DNA from: Mycobacterium sp. 1164985.4
GTDB lineage: Bacteria; Actinomycetota; Actinomycetes; Mycobacteriales; Mycobacteriaceae
Length of the DNA: 64,000 nt
Direction of reading: 5' to 3'
Assembly (NCBI RefSeq): GCF_001668575.1
Contig: NZ_LZMD01000058.1
Span: 1-64,000 of the forward strand
The first letter of the stretch is position 1; every line of letters begins with the position of its first letter. The position numbers and the translations under genes are program-made. The notes beneath the pieces are model-generated. The model saw only the letters and a program-made list of their open reading frames with translations. It did not search any database and was not told where the DNA came from. Shown in pieces: positions 17,723 to 25,761 of this stretch.

Positions 17723-18901
17723 GTGCAGCTCACCTTCGATGCCGAGGTGGAGGCGTTCCGCGCGGAGTTCGTCGCCTTCCTCGACGAGCACCTGCCTGCT
17801 GAGGCCGAGGCGGCCGCGGAGCGTTCGCGGTCGACGGCACACGTGCCGCAGTGGGCACGTCGCTGGCAGCGGCTGATGTTCGACCACGGCTGGCTGCTGC
17901 CCGGGAACCCGCCGGAATTCGGCGGCCGCAACGCAGGAGTCCTCGAACAGTTCGTGCACCGCCAGGAGTTGGCGCGCCGCCGCATCTACCACGCCTTCAA
18001 CCCGCAGGGTGTGGGCATCATCGCCGCGTCGCTGCTGTCATTCGGCACCGATGAGCAGAAGCAACGGTGGGCGGTGCCGATCCTGCGTGCCGAGATGACC
18101 GCCTCGCTGGGTATGAGCGAACCGGGTGCGGGCTCGGATCTGGCGGGGCTGGCCACGCGCGCGGTACGCGACGGGGAGGAGTTCGTCGTCGACGGACAGA
18201 AGGTGTGGACGTCGGGCGCACACGACGCCGACGTCATCCTCGCGTTCGTGCGTACCGACCCGGTTGCGCCCAAGCACAAGGGAATCAGCGCTCTGCTGAT
18301 ACCCACCGGCACCCCGGGCGTCGAGCGCCGGCCGTTCGCCTCGGTGTACAGCCGAGACGACCTCGATTTCAACGAGGTGTTCTTCACCGGTGTACGGGTG
18401 CCCGCGGAAAACCTCGTCGGTCCACTGCACCAGGGTTGGCGAGTGGCCAACGGATCGCTGGGCCACGAGCGGACGATGATGTGGATGGCGTTCGCCAACC
18501 GACTCGATCAGCTTCTGCAGGACTTCGAACCGGTGGGCGCGGTGAACCGGGACCGCTACGCGACGGTCGCGATGGACTACGAAGCGCTGCGCCTCCTGGG
18601 TTCCGTCGCCCTGGGGCAGGCGGCGCGGGGCGAACGCGACATCCCCGGCATCTCGGTGTTGAAGTTGTTCGGATCGGAAGCCGAGCAGAAGGCGTTGGGG
18701 TACGCGCTCGACGCCGCCGGCGCGGACGGCTTGCGCAGTCCTGGGCTCACGGCGCCGTACAACCCCTACAGCCCGGACCTTTTCACCGCCGACTGGTTCA
18801 CCCGCTACATCAGTTCCTACGCCGGAACCATCTCGGGCGGGGCGTCGGAGATCCAGCGCAACATCATCGCGCAGCGGGTGCTGGGCCTGCCTGCGCGCTA
18901 G
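17723..18901 (+). CDS. Acyl-CoA dehydrogenase (FadE, alpha-type)
   Basis: A 392-residue enzyme starting MQLTFDAEVEAFRAEFVAFL. It has [54 protein letters not shown] and [19 protein letters not shown]. These motifs resemble the larger subunits of mycobacterial heteromeric dehydrogenases such as FadE28/FadE26. Here no small subunit is adjacent, unlike its paralogue at 51264-52439, which follows one. GTG 17723 is only 56 bp from the divergent epimerase start. A palindromic repeat follows the stop. Confidence 0.92.
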   Translation: MQLTFDAEVEAFRAEFVAFLDEHLPAEAEAAAERSRSTAHVPQWARRWQRLMFDHGWLLPGNPPEFGGRNAGVLEQFVHRQELARRRIYHAFNPQGVGIIAASLLSFGTDEQKQRWAVPILRAEMTASLGMSEPGAGSDLAGLATRAVRDGEEFVVDGQKVWTSGAHDADVILAFVRTDPVAPKHKGISALLIPTGTPGVERRPFASVYSRDDLDFNEVFFTGVRVPAENLVGPLHQGWRVANGSLGHERTMMWMAFANRLDQLLQDFEPVGAVNRDRYATVAMDYEALRLLGSVALGQAARGERDIPGISVLKLFGSEAEQKALGYALDAAGADGLRSPGLTAPYNPYSPDLFTADWFTRYISSYAGTISGGASEIQRNIIAQRVLGLPAR

Positions 18902-18907
18902 TCGTCT

Positions 18908-18975
18908 TTCGGCGAGCAGACGGAAACCTGCCGCGCTTTCGCAAATTTTGGGCAGTTATGCGTCTGCTCGCCGAA
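18908..18975. repeat. GCGAGCAGACG palindromic intergenic repeat (copy 1 of 4)
   Basis: Perfect 15-bp outer arms TTCGGCGAGCAGACG and CGTCTGCTCGCCGAA enclose inner arms CTGCC/GGCAG. It lies between two convergent genes. Copies 2-4 are at 35483-35545, 36485-36550 and 56576-56643. Mycobacterial genomes are known to carry small repeats of this look; here it could also act as a terminator. Confidence 0.85.
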
Positions 18976-18988
18976 GAAAGGGGGGTGC

Positions 18989-20659
18989 TCACCGCGGCGC
19001 GGGGGCGGCCAACTCGCGCAGCGACGCCAGGAACAGCTCGTCCATCCGTGGGCTCAACTCGGCCAACGTGGCAGCGCTGGCATGACCGGCCGAGCCGAAG
19101 ACACGGCCGAGCGTGTCGGCGGTCGTGCTGGAAGCGATCGAAAGGCACAGGCACGCAACGCCGTCGACGCGCATCTCCTCGAGGGCCTTGTGCACGTCGG
19201 CTTCCGCGTAGCGTCCTTCGTAGCCGTCGTCATAGGGGTGGCCGTCGGACAGGACGAGCAACAGCTTGTTGGGGGTGCCGGCTTCAGCCTTGAGGATCCG
19301 CCCGGCGCCGCGGATCGCTGCGCCGAGGCGGGTGAAGCCCGACGGCTGCAGTTGATTCAAACTAGCCCGGCTGAGCGCCCCGAAACGCTGTTCGAACGTC
19401 TTGATCGCCGGTAGGTGGACGGCGTGCCGTCCCTGCGACCGGAAGGCATACACCGCAACGCGATCACCGAGCTCCTCGAGCGTGGCCGCGAGGGTGGCCG
19501 CCGCGCGCCGCTGGTGCTCGTGGACCGCAAGTCCCCCCGCGTCGGTGTCGGTGGCCGATCCGGAAGCGTCGACAAGGATGAGCACGCCGAGATTGCGGGC
19601 GAGCCTGCGACGTTCGGTGTAAACGTGCTCGGGCGGCGAGAAGCCCGAGCGCAGATCGACGAAAAGGTCGATGAGCGCCTCGATGTCGAGTTCATCACCG
19701 TCCGGCCGTCCGCGCAGCACTTCAGCCCCGAGCCCCACACGGGACAGGCGGCGCCGGAGCATCTCGTCGTGCGTGACACCCGATGCCGAGATGTCGGCCT
19801 CGACGGCCAATGGAAAGTCGAGCACCCGACAGTGGTCGGGGCGATAGCTGTCGCTGTACACGTCCCATTCCGGGTGAAGCGCCCCGCCGATGCCCAGCGC
19901 GGCGGCAGGCCGACCGGCATCGGTGAACTCGATCCGCGTCGGGAGCGGTCGAGCGTGCACCCTGACGGCGCGCGCTCGCACGGTGGAGCCGACCTTCAAT
20001 TCACCGCCGACGTCGTCAGCGGACGAGCGTGACGTGCCGAGCATGTTCCGCAGGAAGTTCGAGAACGCCTGCGTCAGAACGACTGGCGCCTCGAACAACT
20101 GAAGGATCTTGCTGCGTTCGGAAGGTCCATCATCGTCATCGGAGTCCTCCGCGACATCTGCGGGATCGACCTGCATCTGTAGATCCTGCGCGGTGGGCCT
20201 GCCGCCGGCGGTGCGAGGGGAACCCACCCGGGACGGCTTGATGACACCGAACCACTCCGGTGGATCCGCGACTTGCCCTCGCCCCCTGGCGATCTCGAGG
20301 GACTCCTCGGGACTCGCGGTGGTCTTCTCACCGTCGACGGATAACGCCGCCGCCGCGGGTAGCCGCAACGCGAGTTCGGCCAGCGCCCGGCGTCCCTCCA
20401 GCGACAGATACCGGCGTGCCGTCGACGGCCGTGCCCGCAACGACTTCAAAAGATGCCGGTCGAGGCTGCCGGCGGCCAGCAGGGCGCTTTGCACCAGCAC
20501 CTCGCGCCGCTGCTCGTCGACCGAACGTCCTGCCGAGACGAAAACCACGGTGCCATCGGTGTGCGCTGGCACCCCCGCCGGGGCGTGGGCGACCTCGACG
20601 GGCCGACCCGCGGCGAACGTCGCGAGGAATCGGAACCGCTCGGGACCACCGGTGTTCAC
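18989..20659 (-). CDS. VWA-domain protein (NorD/CbbO-like) partner of MoxR ATPase
   Basis: A 556-residue cytoplasmic protein. The C-terminal von Willebrand A domain starts at LGVLILVDASGSATD with MIDAS Asp364-Ser366-Ser368, and later LLVLSDGHPYDD supplies further MIDAS residues. The N-terminal half is not recognisable beyond an acidic linker (AEDSDDDDGPSERSK). Such proteins act with AAA+ MoxR/NorQ ATPases to insert metals or mature large enzyme complexes. GTG 20659 overlaps the ATPase stop by 4 bp. The client is unknown; the AveC-like membrane protein upstream or one of the metallo-oxygenases are candidates. Confidence 0.85.
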   Translation of the reverse strand: MNTGGPERFRFLATFAAGRPVEVAHAPAGVPAHTDGTVVFVSAGRSVDEQRREVLVQSALLAAGSLDRHLLKSLRARPSTARRYLSLEGRRALAELALRLPAAAALSVDGEKTTASPEESLEIARGRGQVADPPEWFGVIKPSRVGSPRTAGGRPTAQDLQMQVDPADVAEDSDDDDGPSERSKILQLFEAPVVLTQAFSNFLRNMLGTSRSSADDVGGELKVGSTVRARAVRVHARPLPTRIEFTDAGRPAAALGIGGALHPEWDVYSDSYRPDHCRVLDFPLAVEADISASGVTHDEMLRRRLSRVGLGAEVLRGRPDGDELDIEALIDLFVDLRSGFSPPEHVYTERRRLARNLGVLILVDASGSATDTDAGGLAVHEHQRRAAATLAATLEELGDRVAVYAFRSQGRHAVHLPAIKTFEQRFGALSRASLNQLQPSGFTRLGAAIRGAGRILKAEAGTPNKLLLVLSDGHPYDDGYEGRYAEADVHKALEEMRVDGVACLCLSIASSTTADTLGRVFGSAGHASAATLAELSPRMDELFLASLRELAAPAPR

Positions 20660-21477
20660 GCGCCGGGCAGCACCGCATCGACGAGTTCGCCGAGGGCGCG
20701 AACGACATCGGCATCGTCGGAGAGCACCTGGACCACCGCCGATCGAACGGCGGTGCGCAGGTTCAGCCCCTCGGCAACGAGACCGCCGGCGAGGATCAAC
20801 ATTCGGGTCGAGGCCACCTCGCGCAGGGATGAACGGTCGAGGCCGCGGATGGCGTGGCCGACCTGAACGAGGGACCGCGCCGTCGCGGTATCGACCCCCG
20901 CCTCGTGCGCCACGATCTCCGCTTCGATGTCGGCTGGGGGGAAGCCGAGCTCGAGGGCGATAAAGCGTTGCCGCGTCGACTCTTTGAGGTTCTTCAGGAC
21001 GCTCTGGTAGCCCGGGTTGTACGAGACGACCAACTGAAACCCCGGCGCCGCCGTCAACGTCGTACCCAATCGGTCGACGGGTAGTTCGCGGCGGTGATCG
21101 GCGAGCGGATGGATCACCACGGTCGTGTCCTGACGCGCCTCCACCACTTCGTCGAGGTAGAAGATGGCGCCGTTGCGCACGGCCCGGGTCAGCGGCCCGT
21201 CCACCCAGACCGTTTCCCCGGCCTTCAGCAGGAAGCGGCCGACGAGATCCGCCGAAGTCATGTCCTCGTGTCCGGCGACCGTGATCAGCTCGCGGCCCAA
21301 GTCGTGCGCCATGGCCTCGACGAAACGCGTCTTCCCGCAGCCGGTGGGCCCTTTGAGCAGCACGGGCAGGCCTCGTCGGGCCGCAGCCCGAAACACCTCG
21401 ACCTCTTCGCCCACCGGTCGGTAGAACGGCGGGTTCACACCCGTCTCGACCGGTGGCCGAAAGTTATTGACTGTCAT
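20656..21477 (-). CDS. MoxR-type AAA+ ATPase (NorQ/CbbQ/NirQ-like)
   Basis: A 273-residue AAA+ ATPase. Walker A is LKGPTGCGKTRF (residues about 42-52), Walker B is IFYLDEVVEARQDTT, the sensor-type segment is VSYNPGYQSVLKNLKESTRQRF and the C-terminus has RMLILAGGL. These are hallmarks of the NorQ/CbbQ branch. The ATG at 21477 overlaps the upstream AveC-like gene by 14 bp, and its stop overlaps the VWA start. It is the motor of a metal-insertion or remodelling chaperone pair with the VWA protein. Confidence 0.92.
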   Translation of the reverse strand: MTVNNFRPPVETGVNPPFYRPVGEEVEVFRAAARRGLPVLLKGPTGCGKTRFVEAMAHDLGRELITVAGHEDMTSADLVGRFLLKAGETVWVDGPLTRAVRNGAIFYLDEVVEARQDTTVVIHPLADHRRELPVDRLGTTLTAAPGFQLVVSYNPGYQSVLKNLKESTRQRFIALELGFPPADIEAEIVAHEAGVDTATARSLVQVGHAIRGLDRSSLREVASTRMLILAGGLVAEGLNLRTAVRSAVVQVLSDDADVVRALGELVDAVLPGA

Positions 21478-22645
21478 CGTTGTTCGGGCGCTGTATAGGC
21501 ACGACGGGCGGGATCGTAACCCCTTCCGGCAGTACGAGCTGACCGTCGTGGTCGATGAACCCCGAGTGCTTGGTGGGAAGCGGCAGGTCAGGGTTGGGAC
21601 ACGGCCGGTCGGTGCCCTCGCCGCAGATCCCGGGGTTGAAGTACGACCGCTTCTGCACATCCTCGGGCCACGGGTCGGCATGCATGCCGAGCCAGGTCGC
21701 GGGCAGGTTGTAGAAGACGAAGAAGCACGCGCTGACACCGCCGAAGATCGCGAGGAACCGCACGAACTGCTGTTTGACCACACCGCCGCGAATGCCGTCC
21801 AGTCCGCGTTCGACCACGGTGCGGCCCCGATCATCGGTGAAGAAGCGCAGGCAACACAGCGCCGCCTGGACGCCACCCCACATGAAGCCTTCGTAGATCG
21901 GATATTGGAAATAGGTGCCCGCGTTGATCGACAGCGACTGGATGGCGCCGGGGTAGGAGTAGAAGCCGATCGGCAGCAGGATCAGGCCTTCCATGATGAA
22001 GTCGAAGACGATGGCGATCGCATAGGTGACCAGCACGAGTCGCAGATTGCTGATCGACGGCCACCGGTTCTTGATTTTGCGCATGACCGCGCATCCGACG
22101 ATGGTGAGCAGCAGGACTCCGTACGCATAGCCGGGAATGTTCGTCAGCAGCGGTTCGGGCACGGTGTGGCCGGGTTCCTCGTGAGCCACCCAGCCGGGGA
22201 TATGCGGCGCCCACGATCCCTGGTTGAACAGCCACGCGTTGTACGTGCACCAGGTGCTGTAGTAGTTGAGCATCGGATCCTGGAACATCATCAGGCCCAT
22301 CGACACCAGCAGCATGCCGTCGAGCGTGATGCGCCTCTCGCGCACCCAGGGCCGGATGATGAAGAACCACAGGGCGAATGGCAGGCCGACCCAGAGCACC
22401 ACGGCGTTGGCGATCAGCGGGATCTTCATGTAGAGCGGCGGTTCGGTCGGGCCGCCCGCGACCGGCTCGAAGTAGGGCCCGCTGACCCATCGGATGATGA
22501 CGTAGAGCGTCAGCGCCAGGAACACCGCGCCCACGCCCGCCCAGATCTTGACGGTGTCCGACGATCGCGGTTTGTTCTCGCCGAGACCCATGGTGCCGCT
22601 GATCGGTTCGGCGACAACGGACTTCTTGTTCGACAGATCGCTCAC
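21464..22645 (-). CDS. AveC-like (spirocyclase family) integral membrane protein
   Basis: A 393-residue polytopic membrane protein, about six or seven hydrophobic segments by eye. QDPMLNYYSTWCTYNAWLFN, GSWAPHIPGW and FDFIMEGLILLPIGFYSYPG resemble the actinobacterial 'spirocyclase AveC family', named after a Streptomyces avermectin protein. Function in mycobacteria is unknown. The GTG at 22645 follows AGGAGG and gives VSDLSNKKS; a longer reading from 22681 is less likely. It starts the operon AveC-like - MoxR - VWA and diverges from a TetR gene. A cyclase, isomerase or metal-dependent dehydratase acting on a lipid in the membrane is possible. Confidence 0.65.
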   Translation of the reverse strand: MSDLSNKKSVVAEPISGTMGLGENKPRSSDTVKIWAGVGAVFLALTLYVIIRWVSGPYFEPVAGGPTEPPLYMKIPLIANAVVLWVGLPFALWFFIIRPWVRERRITLDGMLLVSMGLMMFQDPMLNYYSTWCTYNAWLFNQGSWAPHIPGWVAHEEPGHTVPEPLLTNIPGYAYGVLLLTIVGCAVMRKIKNRWPSISNLRLVLVTYAIAIVFDFIMEGLILLPIGFYSYPGAIQSLSINAGTYFQYPIYEGFMWGGVQAALCCLRFFTDDRGRTVVERGLDGIRGGVVKQQFVRFLAIFGGVSACFFVFYNLPATWLGMHADPWPEDVQKRSYFNPGICGEGTDRPCPNPDLPLPTKHSGFIDHDGQLVLPEGVTIPPVVPIQRPNNDDSQ

Positions 22646-22687
22646 AACGCCTCCTGCGCGCCGCGTGGGGTCGCGGCCCACGAATCA

Positions 22688-22705
22688 AGATACCAATGAG
22701 TATCT
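22688..22705. promoter_or_regulatory. Palindrome AGATAC-N6-GTATCT in AveC/TetR divergent promoter
   Basis: Perfect 6-bp arms around CAATGA in the 104-bp gap between the AveC-like and TetR genes. A second nested inverted repeat ACGAATC (22680-22686)...GATTCGT (22728-22734) spans it. Probable operator of the adjacent TetR. Confidence 0.6.
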
Positions 22706-22749
22706 GAATGTCCAGACGGATTCTCAGATTCGTGTGGCAGACTTCCGAC

Positions 22750-23352
22750 ATGGCGGAGCGGTGGACCAGGGAGCGGCGACTCGAGCACACCCGGTCGCTG
22801 CTGCTCGACGCCGCCGAGGACGTGTTCGCCGAAAAGGGTTTCACCGCAGCGACTCTCGACGACATCGCCTACGCGGCCGGCTATACCAAGGGCGCCATCT
22901 ACAAGCACTTCTCGACCAAAGAGGAGCTCTTCCTGGCCGTCAGTGACCGGTACTGGCGGCGGTATTTCGACAACTTCGCCGAGGTGATGTCGTCGTCGGA
23001 ACAGGTCGGCGCCCGCGAGCGTGACGAGATCGCACGACGGTGGCGTCAGCTCAGCCGGGACCGCGGCGCCGAACACGCCGCCCTCGGACACGAGTTCACG
23101 CTGTACCTGCTGCGCAATCCGGAGGCGCGCGAACGCGTGGTCGGCAAGCGGGCGGAGGTGGTCGAGAAGTTGGCGAAGTTCATCGTCGACGGCATCGACC
23201 GGCTCGGCGGCACCCTGTCGATTCCGCCGTTGACGTTCGCCCAGGTGCTGATCGCGACCAGCGACGCCATCGTGCTCGGCAGTGAACTCGACGACGTCGA
23301 CCTCTACCGGCCGATCATCGACATGTACGTTTCGGCGATCAAGTTCCCGTGA
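22750..23352 (+). CDS. TetR-family transcriptional regulator
   Basis: A 200-residue regulator: RSLLLDAAEDVFAEKGFTAA, LDDIAYAAGYTKGAIYKHF and STKEELFLAVSDRYWRRYFD form the DNA-binding domain. The ATG at 22750 (MAERWTRERR) is chosen; an in-frame ATG at 22708 lies next to the palindrome. It is divergent from the AveC-like operon, with which it shares a short intergenic gap, and its end overlaps the convergent EBP-like gene by 14 bp. It is inferred to repress the AveC-MoxR-VWA operon. Confidence 0.88.
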   Translation: MAERWTRERRLEHTRSLLLDAAEDVFAEKGFTAATLDDIAYAAGYTKGAIYKHFSTKEELFLAVSDRYWRRYFDNFAEVMSSSEQVGARERDEIARRWRQLSRDRGAEHAALGHEFTLYLLRNPEARERVVGKRAEVVEKLAKFIVDGIDRLGGTLSIPPLTFAQVLIATSDAIVLGSELDDVDLYRPIIDMYVSAIKFP

Positions 23353-24115
23353 CGTTCCGCGGTCCCGCCTGGCGGGTCAGGTAGTCGATTTGCAGGTGAA
23401 TCGCGTAGAGGACCAGCGGCGGTAGCACCATGAAGGGGACGTTCTCGGCGATGAACTTGAAGCCGAGGCCGTACCCGTCCTGGCCGATGTTCTCGAACCC
23501 TGCACCCACCTCCGCGAGGAAGTACACCGCGGTGCTGCTCATCAGGACCGCGCATCCCGCGAATGCGCCCCACAGACAACGGATCCGGGACTCCGTGGAG
23601 AGGTCGACCTTCATCAGTCGCGTCCACATGACGAATACGAAGACGCCGGTGGTGACGCCGACCACCTCCAACGCGAAGATCCACGGGTTCCCGCTGACGT
23701 AACGGGTGTCGGCCAGCGCGTACTGCCACCAGAGCCATTTCCAACCGGGGTCGGTCGTGGGCGTCCACCAGCCGAGCGGGTGGCCGACGAGGAACATGAG
23801 CTCGTAGCCGATCTGACTGCACGCGGTGTAGGGCAAGTAGAACAGCGTGAGCTCGGCGGCTTTGTCGAGCCGAGTGCGGTTCTCGCCCGGCGCATCCCAG
23901 AGGATGACGACGGGCACCAGGATCACCGGTATGCCGAAGAGCAGGTTGGCGATGACATCTGCGGTGAACGAAGGAGCGATCAGCCCGAACTGAACGCCGA
24001 TCGTCATCGCGAGGAAGACGACTCCAGTAAGCAGCGCGACGCCCAGATAGATCCTGCCCCGGTGCGGCGCGACGGGCCGGGCGAAGTTCGGCTCGCGGGT
24101 GTGCAGCGTCGTCAT
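23339..24115 (-). CDS. EXPERA/emopamil-binding-protein-like integral membrane protein
   Basis: A 258-residue protein with about five membrane segments. From memory of human EBP (the delta8-delta7 sterol isomerase) the order of motifs matches: YELMFLV, then WWQYALADTRYV, FALEVVG, AVYFLAEVGAGFENI and FIAENVPFMVLPPLVL. The Glu residues equivalent to EBP Glu80 and Glu122 (here Glu105 and Glu150) and Asn193 (Asn225) are present, but the catalytic His76 position is Gln101. It follows the aldehyde dehydrogenase with a 4-bp gap, so they share a transcript. Isomerase or sterol-binding roles are inferred; other EXPERA members have no catalytic role. Confidence 0.6.
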   Translation of the reverse strand: MTTLHTREPNFARPVAPHRGRIYLGVALLTGVVFLAMTIGVQFGLIAPSFTADVIANLLFGIPVILVPVVILWDAPGENRTRLDKAAELTLFYLPYTACSQIGYELMFLVGHPLGWWTPTTDPGWKWLWWQYALADTRYVSGNPWIFALEVVGVTTGVFVFVMWTRLMKVDLSTESRIRCLWGAFAGCAVLMSSTAVYFLAEVGAGFENIGQDGYGLGFKFIAENVPFMVLPPLVLYAIHLQIDYLTRQAGPRNVTGT

Positions 24116-24119
24116 GCGG

Positions 24120-25574
24120 TCACGCTCCCTTACCCGCCGCAACCGATATCGACTTCGTATCGGTGTAGCCGTCGATGCCCTCGCGGCCGAGTTCGCGCCC
24201 GTATCCGCTGGCCTTGACGCCGCCGAACGGTGCGAACGGATCCATCGTGTAGCCCTGGTTGACGCCGAACGTGCCTGTGCGGATGCGTTCGGCGACGGCG
24301 AGTCCGTGCTCGGTGTCACCGGTCCACACCGATCCGGCCAGGCCGTAGTCGGAGTCGTTGGCGATGGCCACCGCTTCGTCCTCGTCGGCGTAGCCGATCA
24401 CGGTGAGGACGGGCCCGAAGATCTCCTCACGCGCGATCGTCATCGCGTTGTCGGCGTCAGCGAACAGCGTCGGGCGGACGTACCAGCCCCGCTCGATCCC
24501 GTCGGGCATGTCGGCACCCCCGACGACGACGCGCGCACCTTCGGACTCACCCTTGCGGATGTAGCCTCGCACGCGCTCCTGCTGGCGCTGGGCGACGAGC
24601 GGTCCCACCTGCGTGGCGGGATCCGTCGGATCGCCGACGACCAGCTTCGACATCTCCGCGGCCAGGGCTTCGGTGAAGTCGGCGGACCGCGCGGCGGGCA
24701 CCAGGATCCGGGTGAGCGCGTTGCAAATCTGCCCGCTGTTGGCCAGGCTGGCCGAGCGCACACCGGCGGCGACGGCCGACGGGTCGGCATCCTCGAGCAC
24801 GATGGCCGCCGATTTCCCGCCGAGTTCGAGGCTGACGCGCCGCAGATCGACCGCGCACGCGGCGGCCACTGCCTTGCCCGCCGCGGTGGACCCGGTGAAC
24901 GAGACCTTGTCCACGTCAGGGTGTTTGACGAGGTATTCGCCTGCGGGCCGATCGCCGGGCAGCACGCTGACGACGCCGTCGGGCAACCCGGCCTCGGCGA
25001 TCATCTCGGCCAGCAGCAGTGCGTTCAGCGGCGACTCGGGCGCCGGCTTGAGAACGACCGTGCAGCCGGCGAGCAGCGCCGGAATCAGCTTGGTGACGAT
25101 CAGGAACTGCGGCATGTTCCACGGCACGATCGCGGCGACAACGCCTACCGGCTCGCGGCGGATGCGGATATCGGTTCCGTACATCCCCGGTCGGGACTCG
25201 CTCCACGGGTATGTCTCGGCCAGATCGCAGAACGCGGACATCATCATCGCGGGCAACCCGACCTGTGCGCGCTGGGCGAAGCTGATCGGCGCCCCGATCT
25301 CGGCGGTGATGGTTTCGGCCATCTCGCCGCGACGCTCGCCGTAGCGCTCGGCCAGCTTGCGCACCGCGGCGATCCGCTCGCCCGGCTCCAGGCGCGGCCA
25401 CGGGCCGGAGTCGAAGGCCGACCGCGCGGCCGCGACGGCGGCGTCGATGTCTGCCGGAGCCGCGGCGGCCACGCGCGCGACGGGTTCCTCGGTGTGCGGG
25501 GAGACGACCTCGATGCGGTCTGCGGCGCTCGCCCCGGACCACCGGCCACCGATGAACAACTCGTCCGATCGCAT
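24120..25574 (-). CDS. Aldehyde dehydrogenase
   Basis: A 484-residue NAD(P)-dependent aldehyde dehydrogenase. Motifs: PWNMPQFLIVTKLIPALLAG, KVSFTGSTAAGKAV, LELGGKSAAIV with the general-base Glu, and NSGQICNALTR with the nucleophile Cys284, plus EEIFGPVLTVI and PFGGVKASGYGRELG. All catalytic residues are present. ATG 25574 lies in the 187-bp divergent gap with the first Rieske oxygenase. It would oxidise an aldehyde from P450 or mycofactocin-dehydrogenase steps to an acid that can be CoA-activated. The downstream EBP-like gene is co-transcribed. Confidence 0.95.
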   Translation of the reverse strand: MRSDELFIGGRWSGASAADRIEVVSPHTEEPVARVAAAAPADIDAAVAAARSAFDSGPWPRLEPGERIAAVRKLAERYGERRGEMAETITAEIGAPISFAQRAQVGLPAMMMSAFCDLAETYPWSESRPGMYGTDIRIRREPVGVVAAIVPWNMPQFLIVTKLIPALLAGCTVVLKPAPESPLNALLLAEMIAEAGLPDGVVSVLPGDRPAGEYLVKHPDVDKVSFTGSTAAGKAVAAACAVDLRRVSLELGGKSAAIVLEDADPSAVAAGVRSASLANSGQICNALTRILVPAARSADFTEALAAEMSKLVVGDPTDPATQVGPLVAQRQQERVRGYIRKGESEGARVVVGGADMPDGIERGWYVRPTLFADADNAMTIAREEIFGPVLTVIGYADEDEAVAIANDSDYGLAGSVWTGDTEHGLAVAERIRTGTFGVNQGYTMDPFAPFGGVKASGYGRELGREGIDGYTDTKSISVAAGKGA

Positions 25575-25668
25575 TTGTGTGCACACCCTTTCGCGCCGCT
25601 TGCGCCGTGGCGAGCGGGGGTGACCGTCGTGCAGAAATTCGGTCACGGCGTTCGCCCGCGTCGACCCT

Positions 25669-25688
25669 GTATCAACTACTTGCGATTG
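25669..25688 (-). promoter_or_regulatory. 20-bp shared element (minus strand) in aldehyde DH/Rieske promoter
   Basis: Read on the minus strand it is CAATCGCAAGTAGTTGATAC, identical to 29195-29214 except for one base. It lies between the aldehyde dehydrogenase and Rieske starts. The palindromic centre CAAGTA[C/G]TTG suggests an operator, perhaps for the MarR regulator at 28625. Confidence 0.7.
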
Positions 25689-25761
25689 TGACATGGAGCA
25701 TATACCGTCGGCGCTGCAGCTCCCGGCACGGTTTAGGCCGGGCGGTCGACAGGAGTAGGCA

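Noticed and set aside
18908..18975. CRISPR-type repeat
   Set aside because: Copies are single, thousands of bases apart, palindromic and without spacers or cas genes.
24099..25691. Long forward reading frame of 530 codons
   Set aside because: Antisense shadow of the aldehyde dehydrogenase.
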